Assembly: GCF_001552715.1 (NCBI RefSeq)
Contig: NZ_BCRS01000048.1
Span: 1-35,739, forward strand
Length of the DNA: 35,739 bases
Origin: Mycolicibacterium vaccae NBRC 14118 = CIP 105934
GTDB taxonomy: Bacteria; Actinomycetota; Actinomycetes; Mycobacteriales; Mycobacteriaceae
Reading direction: 5' to 3'
Of the stretch, positions 1 through 10,068 are shown piece by piece. Made by a program: the position numbers and the translations under genes. How positions within the stretch are numbered: position 1 is the first letter of the stretch; the number at the start of each line of letters is the position of its first letter. The notes beneath the pieces were generated by a model. That model was given only the letters and a program-made list of their open reading frames with translations. It was not told where the DNA came from and did no database searches.

Positions 1-348
1 GTCGACGTGCTCATCGCGAGCACCGGCGGGGCGGCAGGCAGCGGGTCGTCGGGCTCGTCGACAGTGGACTCGTACTCGCTGCACAGCGGCGACGGCAACA
101 ACCTGCCGCGGTACCGCAACCCGCGCGTCGACGCGATCATCGCCACCCTGGCCGTGATCTCCGACCCGAAGGAGACCGCGCGCCTGCTCGCCGAGGCGGC
201 GCCGATCCTGTGGGCCGACATGCCGACGTTGCCGCTGTACCGGCAGCAGCGCACACTGCTCACCTCGACGAAGATGTACGCGGTGAGTGGGAATCCGACG
301 CGATGGGGTGCTGGATGGAACATGGACCGTTGGAAGCTGAGCCAGTGA
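1..348 (+). CDS. Substrate-binding protein of a family 5 (peptide/opine-type) ABC transporter, C-terminal part
   Basis: The gene enters from the left edge, so only the last 115 codons are visible. The stretch with [12 protein letters not shown], then [15 protein letters not shown] and a GWNMDRW end is typical of the C-terminal lobe of DppA/OppA-like solute-binding proteins. These deliver peptides or similar solutes to an ABC permease outside the membrane. Position directly before apt and relA matches the lipoprotein gene Rv2585c of M. tuberculosis, from memory. The signal peptide and lipobox expected at the N-terminus lie outside the window. The TGA stop overlaps the GTG start of apt, so the two are probably translationally coupled. 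The ligand cannot be told from this fragment. Confidence 0.8.
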   Translation, partial: VDVLIASTGGAAGSGSSGSSTVDSYSLHSGDGNNLPRYRNPRVDAIIATLAVISDPKETARLLAEAAPILWADMPTLPLYRQQRTLLTSTKMYAVSGNPTRWGAGWNMDRWKLSQ

Positions 349-869
349 CCGACATCGCCGAGGTCATCGCCTCCCTGGTTCGGGAGGTCCCTGACTTCCC
401 GGAACCCGGGGTGCAGTTCAAGGACCTCACGCCGGTGCTGGCCGACGCCCGCGGGCTGGCCGCGGTGACCCACGCGGTGGCCGACGCCGCGCGCGGGGCC
501 GATCTGATCGCCGGGGTCGACGCCCGCGGCTTCCTGCTCGGCGGCGCGGTCGCGTTGTCCCTCGGGATCGGGGTGCTCGCAGTGCGCAAGGGCGGCAAGC
601 TGCCCCCGCCGGTCCTGGGGCAGAGCTACGACCTCGAATACGGCTCGGCCACGCTGGAGGTGCCCGCCGCGGGTGTCGAGCTGGCCGGCCGTTCGGTGGT
701 GGTGATCGACGACGTGCTGGCCACCGGCGGCACGCTGGGCGCCACCCACCAGCTGCTCACCCGGGCGGGCGCGCACGTGACGGGCGCGGTGGTGATCATG
801 GAGCTGACCGCGCTGGGTGGCCGTGCGGCGCTCGCACCGCTCGAGGTCACCAGCCTCTACACCGTCTAG
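345..869 (+). CDS. apt: Adenine phosphoribosyltransferase
   Basis: This 174-residue protein converts adenine and PRPP to AMP and pyrophosphate in cytoplasmic purine salvage. The PRPP-binding signature [13 protein letters not shown] is complete near residues 121-133. The N-terminal [20 protein letters not shown] block and the [18 protein letters not shown] block are typical of Apt. The GTG start at 345 overlaps the upstream TGA in a GTGA arrangement, and the residues before it do not look like Apt. Length is normal for the family. A 39-nt gap leads to relA. The apt-relA pairing is a common actinobacterial arrangement that places nucleotide salvage next to alarmone metabolism. Confidence 0.96.
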   Translation: MTDIAEVIASLVREVPDFPEPGVQFKDLTPVLADARGLAAVTHAVADAARGADLIAGVDARGFLLGGAVALSLGIGVLAVRKGGKLPPPVLGQSYDLEYGSATLEVPAAGVELAGRSVVVIDDVLATGGTLGATHQLLTRAGAHVTGAVVIMELTALGGRAALAPLEVTSLYTV

Positions 870-908
870 CGGACTATCCTGCGAAGAGCACCGATCCTGG
901 AGGTGGAG

Positions 909-3320
909 ATGGCTGACAAGGTTCGGATCGAACCCGTCGCCGACCAGGCTGTGCAATCACCGCCCCGGCCGGTCGCCGGCCCGGAGACCCAGCCGATGGA
1001 GATGGGCCGGACCGAAACGGCCCGCACCGACACCGCCCGCACCGACACCGCCAAGCCGGCCACCAGCGCGTCGCGCCGGGTGCGCGCCCGGCTGGCCCGC
1101 CGGATGACGTCGCAGCGCAGCACCATCAACCCGGTGCTGGAGCCGCTGGTCGCGGTGCACCGGGAGATCTACCCCAAAGCCGACCTGACCCTGCTGCAGA
1201 AGGCCTACGAGGTCGCCGAGCAGCGGCACGCCGACCAGTTGCGCCGGTCGGGCGACCCGTACATCACCCATCCGCTGGCGGTGGCCAACATCCTGGCCGA
1301 ACTCGGCATGGACACCACCACGCTGATCGCGGCGCTGCTGCACGACACCGTCGAGGACACCGGCTACACGCTGGAGGCGCTGACCCAGGAGTTCGGCGTC
1401 GAGGTCGGCCATCTCGTCGACGGCGTCACCAAACTGGACAAGGTCGCACTCGGCACCGCCGCCGAGGGCGAGACGATCCGCAAGATGATCATCGCGATGG
1501 CGCGCGACCCGCGCGTACTGGTGATCAAGGTCGCCGACCGGCTGCACAACATGCGCACGATGCGTTTCCTGCCGCCGGAGAAGCAGGCGCGCAAGGCTCG
1601 CGAGACGCTGGAAGTCATTGCCCCGCTTGCACATCGGCTCGGCATGGCGACGGTCAAGTGGGAGCTGGAGGATCTGTCGTTCGCGATCCTGCACCCGAAG
1701 AAGTACGAGGAGATCGTGCGCCTGGTGGCCGATCGGGCCCCGTCGCGCGACACCTACCTGGCCAAGGTGCGCGCCGAGATCACCGCCACGCTGAACTCGT
1801 CGAAGATCCACGCCACCGTCGAGGGCAGGCCCAAGCACTACTGGTCGATCTATCAGAAGATGATCGTCAAGGGGCGCGACTTCGACGACATCCACGACCT
1901 GGTGGGGGTGCGCATCCTGTGTGACGAGGTGCGTGACTGCTACGCGGCGGTCGGCGTCGTGCACTCGCTGTGGCAGCCCATCGCGGGGCGGTTCAAGGAC
2001 TACATCGCCCAGCCGCGGTACGGGGTCTACCAGTCGCTGCACACCACCGTCGTCGGGCCTGAGGGCAAGCCGCTGGAGGTGCAGATCCGCACCATCGACA
2101 TGCACAAGACCGCCGAGTACGGCATCGCCGCGCACTGGCGCTACAAGGAAGCCAAGGGCCGCAACGGGACTCCGCCCCAACACGCCGCCACCGAGATCGA
2201 CGACATGGCGTGGATGCGGCAGCTGCTCGACTGGCAGCGGGAGGCCGCCGACCCGGGCGAGTTCCTGGAATCGCTGCGTTACGACCTCGCGGTGCAGGAG
2301 ATCTTCGTGTTCACCCCGAAGGGGGACGTGATCACCCTGCCGACGGGCTCGACGCCGGTGGACTTCGCCTACGCGGTGCACACCGAGGTGGGTCACCGCT
2401 GCATCGGCGCCCGCGTCAACGGCCGCCTCGTCGCGCTGGAGCGCAAACTCGAAAACGGGGAAGTGGTCGAGGTCTTCACCTCGAAGGCGCCGAACGCCGG
2501 CCCGTCGCGCGACTGGCAGACCTTCGTGGTGTCACCGCGCGCCAAGGCCAAGATCCGGCAGTGGTTCGCCAAGGAGCGCCGCGAGGAGGCGCTGGAATCC
2601 GGTAAAGAGGCGATCGCGCGCGAAGTACGTCGCGGCGGACTTCCGTTGCAGCGCTTGATGAACGCCGACACTGTGGCCGCGCTGGCCCGCGAGCTGCGCT
2701 ACGCCGACGTCTCCGCGCTCTACACCGCCGTCGGCGAGGGACACGTGTCGGCGCGTCACGTGGTGCAGCGGCTGCTGGCCCAGCTCGGCGGTGACGACGA
2801 GGCTGCCGACGAGATCGCCGAGCGGTCCACGCCGGCGACCATGCCGGTGCGTCAGCGCACCAGCGACGACGTCGGGGTCGCGGTGCCGGGGGCGCCGGGC
2901 GTGCTGACCAAGCTGGCCAAGTGCTGCACGCCGGTGCCCGGCGACAACATCATGGGTTTCATCACGCGCGGGGGCGGGGTCAGTGTGCACCGCACCGACT
3001 GCACGAACGCGTCGTCGCTGCAACAACAGTCCGAACGCATCATCGACGTGCAGTGGGCGCCGTCGCCGTCGTCGGTGTTCCTGGTCGCGATCCAGGTCGA
3101 GGCACTCGACCGGCACCGGCTGCTCTCGGACGTGACCCGCGTGCTGGCCGACGAGAAGGTCAACATCCTGTCGGCGTCGGTGACCACGTCCAATGACCGG
3201 GTGGCGGTCAGCCGGTTCACCTTCGAGATGGGTGACCCCAAGCATCTGGGCCACGTGCTCAACGTGGTGCGCAACGTCGAGGGCGTCTACGACGTCTACC
3301 GCGTCACGTCGGCGGCGTGA
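909..3320 (+). CDS. relA: Bifunctional (p)ppGpp synthetase/hydrolase Rel
   Basis: This 803-residue Rel enzyme makes and degrades (p)ppGpp in the stringent response. The order is a variable N-terminus, an HD hydrolase domain with HDTVED at residues 145-150, and a synthetase domain (about 290-400, with [10 protein letters not shown] near 374). A TGS domain (about 464-525), a [14 protein letters not shown] zinc-finger-like region near 665-690 and a C-terminal ACT domain (about 723-800) follow. Both catalytic domains look intact, as in mycobacterial Rel. I chose ATG 909 because GGAGG at 899-903 sits 5 nt upstream; the in-frame GTG at 903 would fall on that ribosome-binding site. Residues 35-50 contain an ARTDT tandem repeat. 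The gene faces ppiB tail to tail. Confidence 0.97.
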   Translation: MADKVRIEPVADQAVQSPPRPVAGPETQPMEMGRTETARTDTARTDTAKPATSASRRVRARLARRMTSQRSTINPVLEPLVAVHREIYPKADLTLLQKAYEVAEQRHADQLRRSGDPYITHPLAVANILAELGMDTTTLIAALLHDTVEDTGYTLEALTQEFGVEVGHLVDGVTKLDKVALGTAAEGETIRKMIIAMARDPRVLVIKVADRLHNMRTMRFLPPEKQARKARETLEVIAPLAHRLGMATVKWELEDLSFAILHPKKYEEIVRLVADRAPSRDTYLAKVRAEITATLNSSKIHATVEGRPKHYWSIYQKMIVKGRDFDDIHDLVGVRILCDEVRDCYAAVGVVHSLWQPIAGRFKDYIAQPRYGVYQSLHTTVVGPEGKPLEVQIRTIDMHKTAEYGIAAHWRYKEAKGRNGTPPQHAATEIDDMAWMRQLLDWQREAADPGEFLESLRYDLAVQEIFVFTPKGDVITLPTGSTPVDFAYAVHTEVGHRCIGARVNGRLVALERKLENGEVVEVFTSKAPNAGPSRDWQTFVVSPRAKAKIRQWFAKERREEALESGKEAIAREVRRGGLPLQRLMNADTVAALARELRYADVSALYTAVGEGHVSARHVVQRLLAQLGGDDEAADEIAERSTPATMPVRQRTSDDVGVAVPGAPGVLTKLAKCCTPVPGDNIMGFITRGGGVSVHRTDCTNASSLQQQSERIIDVQWAPSPSSVFLVAIQVEALDRHRLLSDVTRVLADEKVNILSASVTTSNDRVAVSRFTFEMGDPKHLGHVLNVVRNVEGVYDVYRVTSAA
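1021..1050 (+). repeat. Two perfect in-frame 15-bp tandem repeats in relA
   Basis: The unit CCCGCACCGACACCG occurs twice without a gap (1021-1035 and 1036-1050). It encodes ARTDT twice in the non-conserved N-terminus of Rel. A degenerate third unit encoding ARTET-like residues precedes it. Because the unit is a multiple of three, slippage would change length without breaking the frame. Confidence 0.9.
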
Positions 3321-3335
3321 AGCCGCCGCCGACGT
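3306..3335. terminator. 12-bp perfect stem-loop holding the relA stop codon in its loop
   Basis: ACGTCGGCGGCG at 3306-3317 is exactly complementary to CGCCGCCGACGT at 3324-3335, leaving a 6-nt loop TGAAGC. The relA stop TGA (3318-3320) lies in the loop. The structure is between convergent relA and ppiB, whose stop begins at 3349. No T-run follows on either strand, so it is a GC-only hairpin of the kind often proposed as a mycobacterial bidirectional terminator. Confidence 0.7.
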
Positions 3336-3348
3336 CGCCGACGCGTGA

Positions 3349-4239
<891 letters not shown>

Positions 4240-4358
4240 GCCCGGTGTCCTCCTCGAAAAGTTGATCCGGTCGGCACCGAGTGTGCCAGTTCGCGCCGAG
4301 TGTGGCCGCCGCGACCCTGCTGAACAGCGCCGCGAGCTGGACATGGGAAGCTGGAACG
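4240..4358. promoter_or_regulatory. Divergent intergenic region between ppiB and the glyoxalase-like gene
   Basis: Both flanking genes start here, so at least two promoters are expected. The ninemer CCGAGTGTG occurs at 4277-4285 and 4296-4304, 19 bp apart. The first copy is embedded in an inverted repeat GGCAC-5-GTGCC (4273-4287). No convincing -10 hexamer was identified. A shared operator is possible but unproven. Confidence 0.4.
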
Positions 4359-5039
4359 GTGTTGATCACCGGATTCCCGGCCGGCATGTTGGCGTGCAAC
4401 TGCTACGTGCTGGCCCCGCGACAGGGCGCCGACGCCATTGTCGTCGACCCCGGTCAGCGGGCGATGGGTCCGCTGGCGCGGATCCTCGACGAGAATCGGC
4501 TCACCCCGGCGGCGGTGCTGCTCACCCACGGGCACATCGACCACATGTGGTCGGCGCAGAAGGTGTCCGACACCTACGGCTGCCCGACCTTCATCCACCC
4601 GGCTGACCGGCACATGCTCAGCGACCCGATCAAGGGGCTCGGGCCCCGCGGATTTCTCGGCGGCATCGCGCGCTCGGCAGTCGGTGCGATGTTCAGCGAG
4701 CCCCGGCAGGTGCTCGAGCTCGACCGCGACGGCGACAAGATCGAGCTGGGCGGGATCACGGTGGCCGTCGACCACACCCCGGGCCACACCATGGGCTCGG
4801 TGGTGTTCCGCGTCGAGGAGGGCCCGGACCGCATGGTGTTCACCGGCGACACCCTGTTCCGGGCGACGGTCGGGCGCACCGACCTGCCCGGCGGTAGCGG
4901 GCGCGACCTGATGGAATCTCTCGTGACGAAACTGTTGGTGCTCGACGACGACACCCTGGTGCTACCGGGGCACGGCGAGCGCAGCACCATCGGCATCGAA
5001 CGCCACACCAACCCATTTCTCGAAGGTTTGACTCCGTGA
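4359..5039 (+). CDS. MBL-fold metallohydrolase, glyoxalase II-like
   Basis: This 226-residue metallo-beta-lactamase-fold hydrolase corresponds to Rv2581c by context. The zinc-binding signature THGHIDH is at about residues 55-61, followed by [17 protein letters not shown] and LPGHG, which supply the remaining His and Asp ligands. It is shorter than classical glyoxalase II and lacks the long C-terminal glutathione-binding region. A hydroxyacyl-thiol hydrolase role is therefore a family guess; mycobacteria use mycothiol rather than glutathione. GTG 4359 gives the conserved [16 protein letters not shown] start, while earlier in-frame codons add non-conserved residues. Its stop overlaps the hisS GTG by GTGA, implying coupled translation. 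Confidence 0.9.
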   Translation: MLITGFPAGMLACNCYVLAPRQGADAIVVDPGQRAMGPLARILDENRLTPAAVLLTHGHIDHMWSAQKVSDTYGCPTFIHPADRHMLSDPIKGLGPRGFLGGIARSAVGAMFSEPRQVLELDRDGDKIELGGITVAVDHTPGHTMGSVVFRVEEGPDRMVFTGDTLFRATVGRTDLPGGSGRDLMESLVTKLLVLDDDTLVLPGHGERSTIGIERHTNPFLEGLTP

Positions 5040-6298
5040 CTGACTCGTTCAAGGCGCCCAAGGGCGTCCCCGACTATTTCCCGCCCGACTCGGCGGAGTT
5101 CGTCGCCGTGCGCAGTGGACTGCTGACCGCGGCGCGGCGGGCCGGCTACGGCGACATCGAGTTGCCGATCTTCGAGGACACGGCGCTGTTCGCGCGCGGG
5201 GTGGGGGAGTCCACCGACGTGGTCTCCAAGGAGATGTACACGTTCGCCGACCGCGGCGACCGGTCGGTGACCCTGCGGCCGGAAGGCACGGCCGGGGTGA
5301 TGCGGGCGGTCATCGAGCACGGCCTGGACCGTGGTCAGCTGCCGGTCAAGCTGTGCTACTCGGGGCCGTTCTTCCGGTACGAGCGGCCCCAGGCCGGCCG
5401 CTACCGGCAGCTGCAACAGGTCGGGGTGGAGGCGATCGGCGTCGACGATCCCGCACTCGACGCCGAGGTGATCGCGGTCGCCGACGCCGGGTTCCGCTCG
5501 CTGGGCCTGGACGGTTTCCGGTTGGAGATCACCTCGCTCGGTGACGACACCTGCCGGCCCCAGTACCGGGAACTGTTGCAGGACTTCCTGTTCAAGCTCG
5601 ATCTCGACGAGGAGACCCGGCGCCGCGCCGAGATCAACCCGCTGCGGGTGCTCGACGACAAACGTCCGCACATGAAGGAGATGACCGCCGACGCGCCGGT
5701 GATGCTCGATCACCTCTCGGACGCGGCCAAGCAGCATTTCGACACGGTGCTGGCGCACCTGGACGCATTGTCGGTGCCGTACGTGATCAACCCGCGGATG
5801 GTGCGCGGGCTGGACTACTACACCAAGACGACGTTCGAGTTCGTGCACGACGGGCTCGGTGCGCAGTCCGGCATCGGCGGCGGCGGCCGCTACGACGGAC
5901 TGATGTCACAACTGGGCGGACGTGACCTGTCCGGCATCGGGTTCGGGCTCGGCGTGGACCGGACGCTGCTCGCGCTGCGCGCCGAGGGCAAGACCGCCGG
6001 GCAGACCGCGCGGGTCGACGTGTACGCGGTGCCGCTGGGCGCCGACGCGAAGGTGCGGCTGGCGGTGCTGGCCGCGCAGCTGCGGGCGGCCGGTGTGCGC
6101 GTGGATGTCGCCTACGGCGACCGCAGCCTCAAGGGCGCGATGAAGGGCGCCGACCGCTCCGGCGCGTCGATCGCGTTGGTGGCAGGCGATCGGGACCTCG
6201 AGGCCGGCACCGTCGGGGTGAAGAGCCTGGCCACCGGCGAACAGGTCGACATCGCCGTCGATCAGGTGGTCGCCGAGGTCCTGTCGCGCCTGGCCTGA
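5036..6298 (+). CDS. hisS: Histidyl-tRNA synthetase
   Basis: This 420-residue class II aminoacyl-tRNA synthetase charges tRNA-His. It starts with [14 protein letters not shown]. Motif 2 is seen as [18 protein letters not shown], the histidine-specific loop as [12 protein letters not shown], and motif 3 as [15 protein letters not shown]. The C-terminal anticodon-binding domain runs from about residue 325 to the end. The GTG at 5036 overlaps the upstream TGA. Length matches bacterial HisS. The gene is the last of the plus-strand block and is followed by an inverted-repeat element before the convergent urt operon. Confidence 0.97.
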   Translation: MTDSFKAPKGVPDYFPPDSAEFVAVRSGLLTAARRAGYGDIELPIFEDTALFARGVGESTDVVSKEMYTFADRGDRSVTLRPEGTAGVMRAVIEHGLDRGQLPVKLCYSGPFFRYERPQAGRYRQLQQVGVEAIGVDDPALDAEVIAVADAGFRSLGLDGFRLEITSLGDDTCRPQYRELLQDFLFKLDLDEETRRRAEINPLRVLDDKRPHMKEMTADAPVMLDHLSDAAKQHFDTVLAHLDALSVPYVINPRMVRGLDYYTKTTFEFVHDGLGAQSGIGGGGRYDGLMSQLGGRDLSGIGFGLGVDRTLLALRAEGKTAGQTARVDVYAVPLGADAKVRLAVLAAQLRAAGVRVDVAYGDRSLKGAMKGADRSGASIALVAGDRDLEAGTVGVKSLATGEQVDIAVDQVVAEVLSRLA

Positions 6299-6341
6299 CC
6301 CTCCCCGCCCCGGGCGTTCCTGGCCTCCCTGACCTTCCTGG

Positions 6342-6535
6342 CGCGAGCGTGCGTGTCTGCGGCCGACACGCCGCAGAAAAGGCCGAGAAAGCGCACGGTC
6401 GCGGCCACGCTCGACCGGTGTGACGCTGACGGTCGGCACCTGACGTCGTCGGCCGACAGTGCGCCAAATGCTCAGCGAGCGTGCGTATTTGTCGGTTTTC
6501 TCGCGGCGTGTCCGCCGCAGACACGCACGCTCGCG
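6342..6535. repeat. Long inverted-repeat element between convergent hisS and urtE
   Basis: The left arm at 6342-6380 and the right arm at 6496-6535 are near-perfect inverted copies: about 37 of 40 positions, with one substitution and a small indel. The core GCGAGCGTGCGT is present three times, at 6343-6354 (+), 6475-6486 (+) and 6523-6534 (-). Each arm has its own hairpin: TCTGCGGC/GCCGCAGA (6356-6363 with 6370-6377) and GCGGCG-TGTC-CGCCGC (6503-6518). The 260-bp gap otherwise holds no gene. It could act as a bidirectional terminator or be a small mobile palindromic repeat. There is no T-tract after either hairpin. Confidence 0.75.
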
Positions 6536-6558
6536 GGAAGAAGGGGAGGGGGAGGGGG

Positions 6559-7251
6559 TCAGATGGCCATCGCGGCGCGGACGTCGGCCTCCGACGCCGA
6601 GCCGCCGGTGCCGCTGGTGGTGACGCGGCCGGCCTCCAGGATGTAGTAGCACTGCGACGCTTCCAGTGCGAAGCCGATGTGCTGTTCGACCAACAGCACC
6701 CCGAGGTCGCCACGCGCGGTCAGCGCGGTGATCGCCTCTTCGATCTCGTGCACCACCGACGGCTGGATGCCCTCGGTCGGCTCGTCGAGGATCAGGCACT
6801 TCGGAGTGGTGATCAGCGCGCGGGCGATCGCGAGCTGCTGGCGCTGGCCGCCCGAGAGCAGGCCGGCGCGACGCCCCAGCAGCTCCTTGAGCGCAGGGAA
6901 CAGGTCGAGCTGCTCGTCGATCAGCGCCTTGCCGTTCTTGCGGCCGTCGGCGACCACCTGCAGGTTCTCGGCGGTGGTCAACTGCCCGAACGACTGCTGC
7001 CCCTGCGGCACATAGGCCAGGCCGCGCGCCACCCGTGCGCTCGGTCGCAGCTTGGTGATGTCCTCACCGTCGAAAAGTACCTTGCCCGCAGTGCATTTCA
7101 GCAGCCCGACCGCGGCCCGCAACAGTGTCGTCTTGCCGGCGCCGTTGTGGCCCATCACCGCTGCGACACCGTCGGTCGGCACCTCGAGGCTGACTCCGTG
7201 GATGACCTGACTGCGGCCGTAGCCGGTGCGGACGTCGACCAGTTGCAGCAT
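6559..7251 (-). CDS. urtE: Urea ABC transporter ATP-binding subunit UrtE
   Basis: This 230-residue ABC ATPase is the LivF-like second nucleotide-binding subunit of a urea importer. The Walker A GHNGAGKTT is near residues 35-43, the signature LSGGQRQQLA near 135, and Walker B LILDEPTEG near 155-163. The family-typical IQPSVVHEIEEAI follows Walker B. MLQLVDVRTGYGRSQVIHGV is the usual UrtE N-terminus. The ATG start shares one base with the urtD TGA (TGATG), so translation is coupled. It is the last gene of the urt operon. Confidence 0.93.
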   Translation of the reverse strand: MLQLVDVRTGYGRSQVIHGVSLEVPTDGVAAVMGHNGAGKTTLLRAAVGLLKCTAGKVLFDGEDITKLRPSARVARGLAYVPQGQQSFGQLTTAENLQVVADGRKNGKALIDEQLDLFPALKELLGRRAGLLSGGQRQQLAIARALITTPKCLILDEPTEGIQPSVVHEIEEAITALTARGDLGVLLVEQHIGFALEASQCYYILEAGRVTTSGTGGSASEADVRAAMAI

Positions 7252-8084
7252 CAGGAGTTCCCCTCGACGAGTTCGATGCCGTCGGCGCCAGCCGCGGCGG
7301 TCCCCAGATAGACCTCCTGGACCTTCGGATTTGCCTGCACCTCGGCCACCGATCCCTCGGCGATCACCTGCCCGCGGGCGAGCACGGTCACCGACGTCGC
7401 GAACGCCCGCATGAAGTCCATGTCGTGCTCGACGACCACCACGGTGCGTTCGGCGCCGATGCGGCGCAACAGGTTTCCGGTCTCCTCGCGCTCCTCGGTG
7501 CTCATGCCCGCGACCGGTTCGTCGAGCAGCAGCACGTCGGCGTTCTGCACCAGCAGCATGCCGATCTCCAGCCACTGCTTCTGACCGTGGGCGAGCACGC
7601 CCGCAGGCTTGTCGGCCAGATGGGTCAGACCGATGGTGTGCAGAGCCTGCTCGATCGCCGGGAGTATCCCGCGCCTGCGGCGCAGCAGCGTCCACACCGA
7701 ACGGCCCGCCCCGGCCGCGATGTCGAGGTTCTGCAGGACCGTCAGCTCCTCGAACACGCTCGCGGTCTGGAACGTACGGCCCACGCCCTGGCGGGCGATC
7801 TGGTGCACCTTCTTGCCGAGCAATTCGACACCGGACTTGTTCACCGAGCCGGTGGCGGGCACCAGGCCGGTGATGGCGTCGATCACCGTGGTCTTGCCCG
7901 CGCCGTTCGGGCCGATCAGGAAGCGCAGGTCGCCCTGGAACAACGTCAGATCGACGTCGCTGACGGCCTTGAACCCGTCGAAATCCACTGTCAGACCGCG
8001 GACTTCGAGGTACTGGGTGCCCATGCCGGCGTTGCCGCCGACGGCGGGTTCCTTGCCGGCGGCGCTCGCCCGGAACTCGGTCAT
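7251..8084 (-). CDS. urtD: Urea ABC transporter ATP-binding subunit UrtD
   Basis: This 277-residue LivG-like ATPase powers urea import together with UrtE. It has a short variable N-terminus, then YLEVRGLTVDFDGFKAV, Walker A GPNGAGKTTV and the GRTFQTASVFEELTVLQNL block. The divergent signature LAHGQKQWLEIGMLL and Walker B VLLLDEPVAGMSTEE follow. The AHGQKQWLEI form of the signature loop is characteristic of UrtD and separates it from amino-acid LivG proteins. ATG 8084 overlaps the urtC stop by ATGA. A second ATG about 20 codons in (MGTQYLEVRG) is a possible alternative start. Confidence 0.93.
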   Translation of the reverse strand: MTEFRASAAGKEPAVGGNAGMGTQYLEVRGLTVDFDGFKAVSDVDLTLFQGDLRFLIGPNGAGKTTVIDAITGLVPATGSVNKSGVELLGKKVHQIARQGVGRTFQTASVFEELTVLQNLDIAAGAGRSVWTLLRRRRGILPAIEQALHTIGLTHLADKPAGVLAHGQKQWLEIGMLLVQNADVLLLDEPVAGMSTEEREETGNLLRRIGAERTVVVVEHDMDFMRAFATSVTVLARGQVIAEGSVAEVQANPKVQEVYLGTAAAGADGIELVEGNS

Positions 8085-9187
8085 GAACCCGCACCCACTT
8101 TCTCTGCGTCGGGATCGGCGGTCTTGTCCGCCTCCGGTTCGTCCGTGGCTTTGCGACGGCGTTTGAGCAGCACCGCGAGCCCGGCCAGACCGGCGGGGAA
8201 GAATCCGACGACGATGATGAACAACAGACCCTGGGCGTAGGTCCACTCCGACGGGAAGCGTTCGGAGAACAGGGTCTGCGCCCATGCCACTCCGATCGCG
8301 CCCAGCACCGGGCCCAGCAGGGTGGTCCGGCCGCCGATCGCGACGCCGATCAGGAACGCGATGGACGGCAGGATGCCGACCTGGGACGGTGCGATGAAGC
8401 CGACGATCGGCGCGAACAGGGCGCCGGCGATGCTGGCGAACAACGCGGCCACGGTGTAGGCCACGACCTTGATGTTGGCCGGGTCGTAGCCCAGGAACCG
8501 CACCCGCTCCTCACCGTCACGGACGGCGACCAGCAGTTCGCCGTAGCGACTCTGCATGAGTTGGCGCACCACGGCGACCACGATCAGCAGCACCGCCGCG
8601 GCGATGAAGTACAGCATCCGCCGGTTCACCGGGTCGCTGAGGGTGAAGCCGAAGAACGTGCGGAACCTGTTGAGGCCGTTGGATCCGCCGAGACCGGTCT
8701 GGCCGACCAGCAGGATGGCCAGCGCGGCGGCCAGCGCCTGGGACAGGATCGCGAAATAGGCGCCCTTGACCCTGCGCTTGAAGACGCCGAAGCCCAGCGC
8801 CGCGGCGATCCCGGCGGGAACCACCACGATCGCGATCAACGTCACCACCGGCGACGCGAAAGGCGCCCAGTAGCCGGGTAATTCGCGCACGCCCTGGATC
8901 TGCATGAAGTCGGGGACCGCATCGCCGGCCAGCTGAGCATCGGCGATCTTGAGGTGCATCGCCATCATGTAGCCGCCGAGGCCGAAGAACACGCCCTGAC
9001 CCAGCACCAGCATTCCGCCACGGCCCCAGGCCAGACCGATGCCGACGGCCACGATCGCAAAGCACAGGAACTTGCCCAGCAGGCTGAGCCGGAAGTCCGA
9101 GAGCACCGCCGGTGCGATGACGAACAGCACCAGCGCGGCGACCCCGAACCCGGCCCAGGTCTGCCAGCGTCCTATCAGGGTTCTCAC
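8081..9187 (-). CDS. urtC: Urea ABC transporter permease UrtC
   Basis: This 368-residue LivM-type inner-membrane permease has about ten hydrophobic segments. Recognisable UrtC blocks are GLAWGRGGMLVLGQGVFFGLGGY, QTGLGGSNGLNRFRTFFGF and a C-terminal GVAWAQTLFSERFPSEWTYAQGLLFI block. The C-terminal tail is a charged cytoplasmic extension. The GTG start overlaps the urtB TGA by GTGA, and its own stop overlaps the urtD start. It pairs with UrtB to form the translocation channel. Confidence 0.93.
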   Translation of the reverse strand: MRTLIGRWQTWAGFGVAALVLFVIAPAVLSDFRLSLLGKFLCFAIVAVGIGLAWGRGGMLVLGQGVFFGLGGYMMAMHLKIADAQLAGDAVPDFMQIQGVRELPGYWAPFASPVVTLIAIVVVPAGIAAALGFGVFKRRVKGAYFAILSQALAAALAILLVGQTGLGGSNGLNRFRTFFGFTLSDPVNRRMLYFIAAAVLLIVVAVVRQLMQSRYGELLVAVRDGEERVRFLGYDPANIKVVAYTVAALFASIAGALFAPIVGFIAPSQVGILPSIAFLIGVAIGGRTTLLGPVLGAIGVAWAQTLFSERFPSEWTYAQGLLFIIVVGFFPAGLAGLAVLLKRRRKATDEPEADKTADPDAEKVGAGS

Positions 9188-10068
9188 ACGAGACTCCTTG
9201 TCCTGACGGTGAACAGACCTTGCGGACGGGCCTGCAAGAAGATCACGATGATGACGAACACGATCACCTTGGCCAGCGACGCGGTGGTGTTGTACTCGAT
9301 GAACGAGTTCAGGAACCCGAGGGTGAACGCAGCGATCACCGTGCCTTTGATCTGGCCGAGTCCGCCGACCACCACCACCAGGAACGCGTCGATCAGGTAG
9401 CTCTGTCCGATCGTCGGACTGGTGGAGCCGATCAGCGTCAGCGCCACGCCGGCCACCGCGGCCAGACCGGACCCGATGAAGAACGTGGTGATGTCGGTCT
9501 TGCGTGACGAGATACCGCTGGTCTCAGCGAGATCGCGGTTCTGCACCACCGCCCTGATGCGTCTGCCCATCGGGCTGACCTTGAGCACCGCGGCCAGCAC
9601 CGCGACGCACACCACGGCCAGCACCAGGATGAAGATGCGGGTCTTGGGAACCACCGCGCCGAAAATCTCCATGCCCCCGGACAGCCACTCCGGGGCCACG
9701 ACGTTGACCGCGGGCGCACCGAAGATGTCCCGGGCGACCTGCTGCAGGATCAGGCCGACGCCGAAGGTGACCAGCAGCGTGTCCAGTGGCCGGTGATACA
9801 TCCGCTGGATCAGCGTCACCTCCAGCAGGGCGCCCATTGCGCCGCCGACGAAGAAGCCGATCACCAGCGACAGGATCAGTGACACCCCGGCGCTGGAGAT
9901 GAGCTGCTGCACCACGTAGGCGGTGTAGCAGCCGGCCATGATGAATTCGCCGTGCGCCATGTTGATGACGCCCATCTGGCCGAACGTCAGCGCAAGGCCC
10001 AGTGCGGCCAGCAACAGGATTGAGCCGAGGCTCAATCCTGTTGCCAGTTGTCCGATTACGACATCCAT
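9184..10068 (-). CDS. urtB: Urea ABC transporter permease UrtB
   Basis: This 294-residue LivH-type permease is one half of the urea channel. The LALTFGQMGVINMAHGEF block near residue 25, the RPLDTLLVTFGVGLILQQ block and the GGLGQIKGTVIAAF block are UrtB hallmarks. The ATG start lies 35 nt after the urtA stop. The first 20 codons use many third-position A codons (GTA, GGA, CAA, GCA, ACA, GGA, TCA), unlike the rest of the gene. They also contain a perfect 16-bp inverted repeat, described separately. This suggests nucleotide-level selection at the start of urtB. Confidence 0.94.
   Translation of the reverse strand: MDVVIGQLATGLSLGSILLLAALGLALTFGQMGVINMAHGEFIMAGCYTAYVVQQLISSAGVSLILSLVIGFFVGGAMGALLEVTLIQRMYHRPLDTLLVTFGVGLILQQVARDIFGAPAVNVVAPEWLSGGMEIFGAVVPKTRIFILVLAVVCVAVLAAVLKVSPMGRRIRAVVQNRDLAETSGISSRKTDITTFFIGSGLAAVAGVALTLIGSTSPTIGQSYLIDAFLVVVVGGLGQIKGTVIAAFTLGFLNSFIEYNTTASLAKVIVFVIIVIFLQARPQGLFTVRTRSLV
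10011..10044 (-). promoter_or_regulatory. Perfect 16-bp inverted repeat in the urtB start region
   Basis: The arm GCAACAGGATTGAGCC (10011-10026) and its exact reverse complement (10029-10044) are separated by only GA. In urtB mRNA this would fold into a 15-bp stem with a four-base loop, beginning about nt +25 relative to the urtB ATG, just past an initiating ribosome. The encoded residues (ATGLSLGSILL) are conserved UrtB residues, so this is genuine coding sequence. Possible roles are tuning urtB translation or polarity after urtA, or a DNA dyad bound by a regulator. Confidence 0.75.

Noticed and set aside
957..2396. Long minus-strand open frame opposite relA (479 codons)
   Set aside because: Its translation is Arg/His/Val-rich with no recognisable domain and mirrors the codon bias of relA, whose plus-strand product is unmistakable.
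6342..6535. CRISPR array or IS terminal repeats
   Set aside because: Only two main arms in inverted orientation, no regular spacers, no transposase frame inside and no target-site duplication visible.
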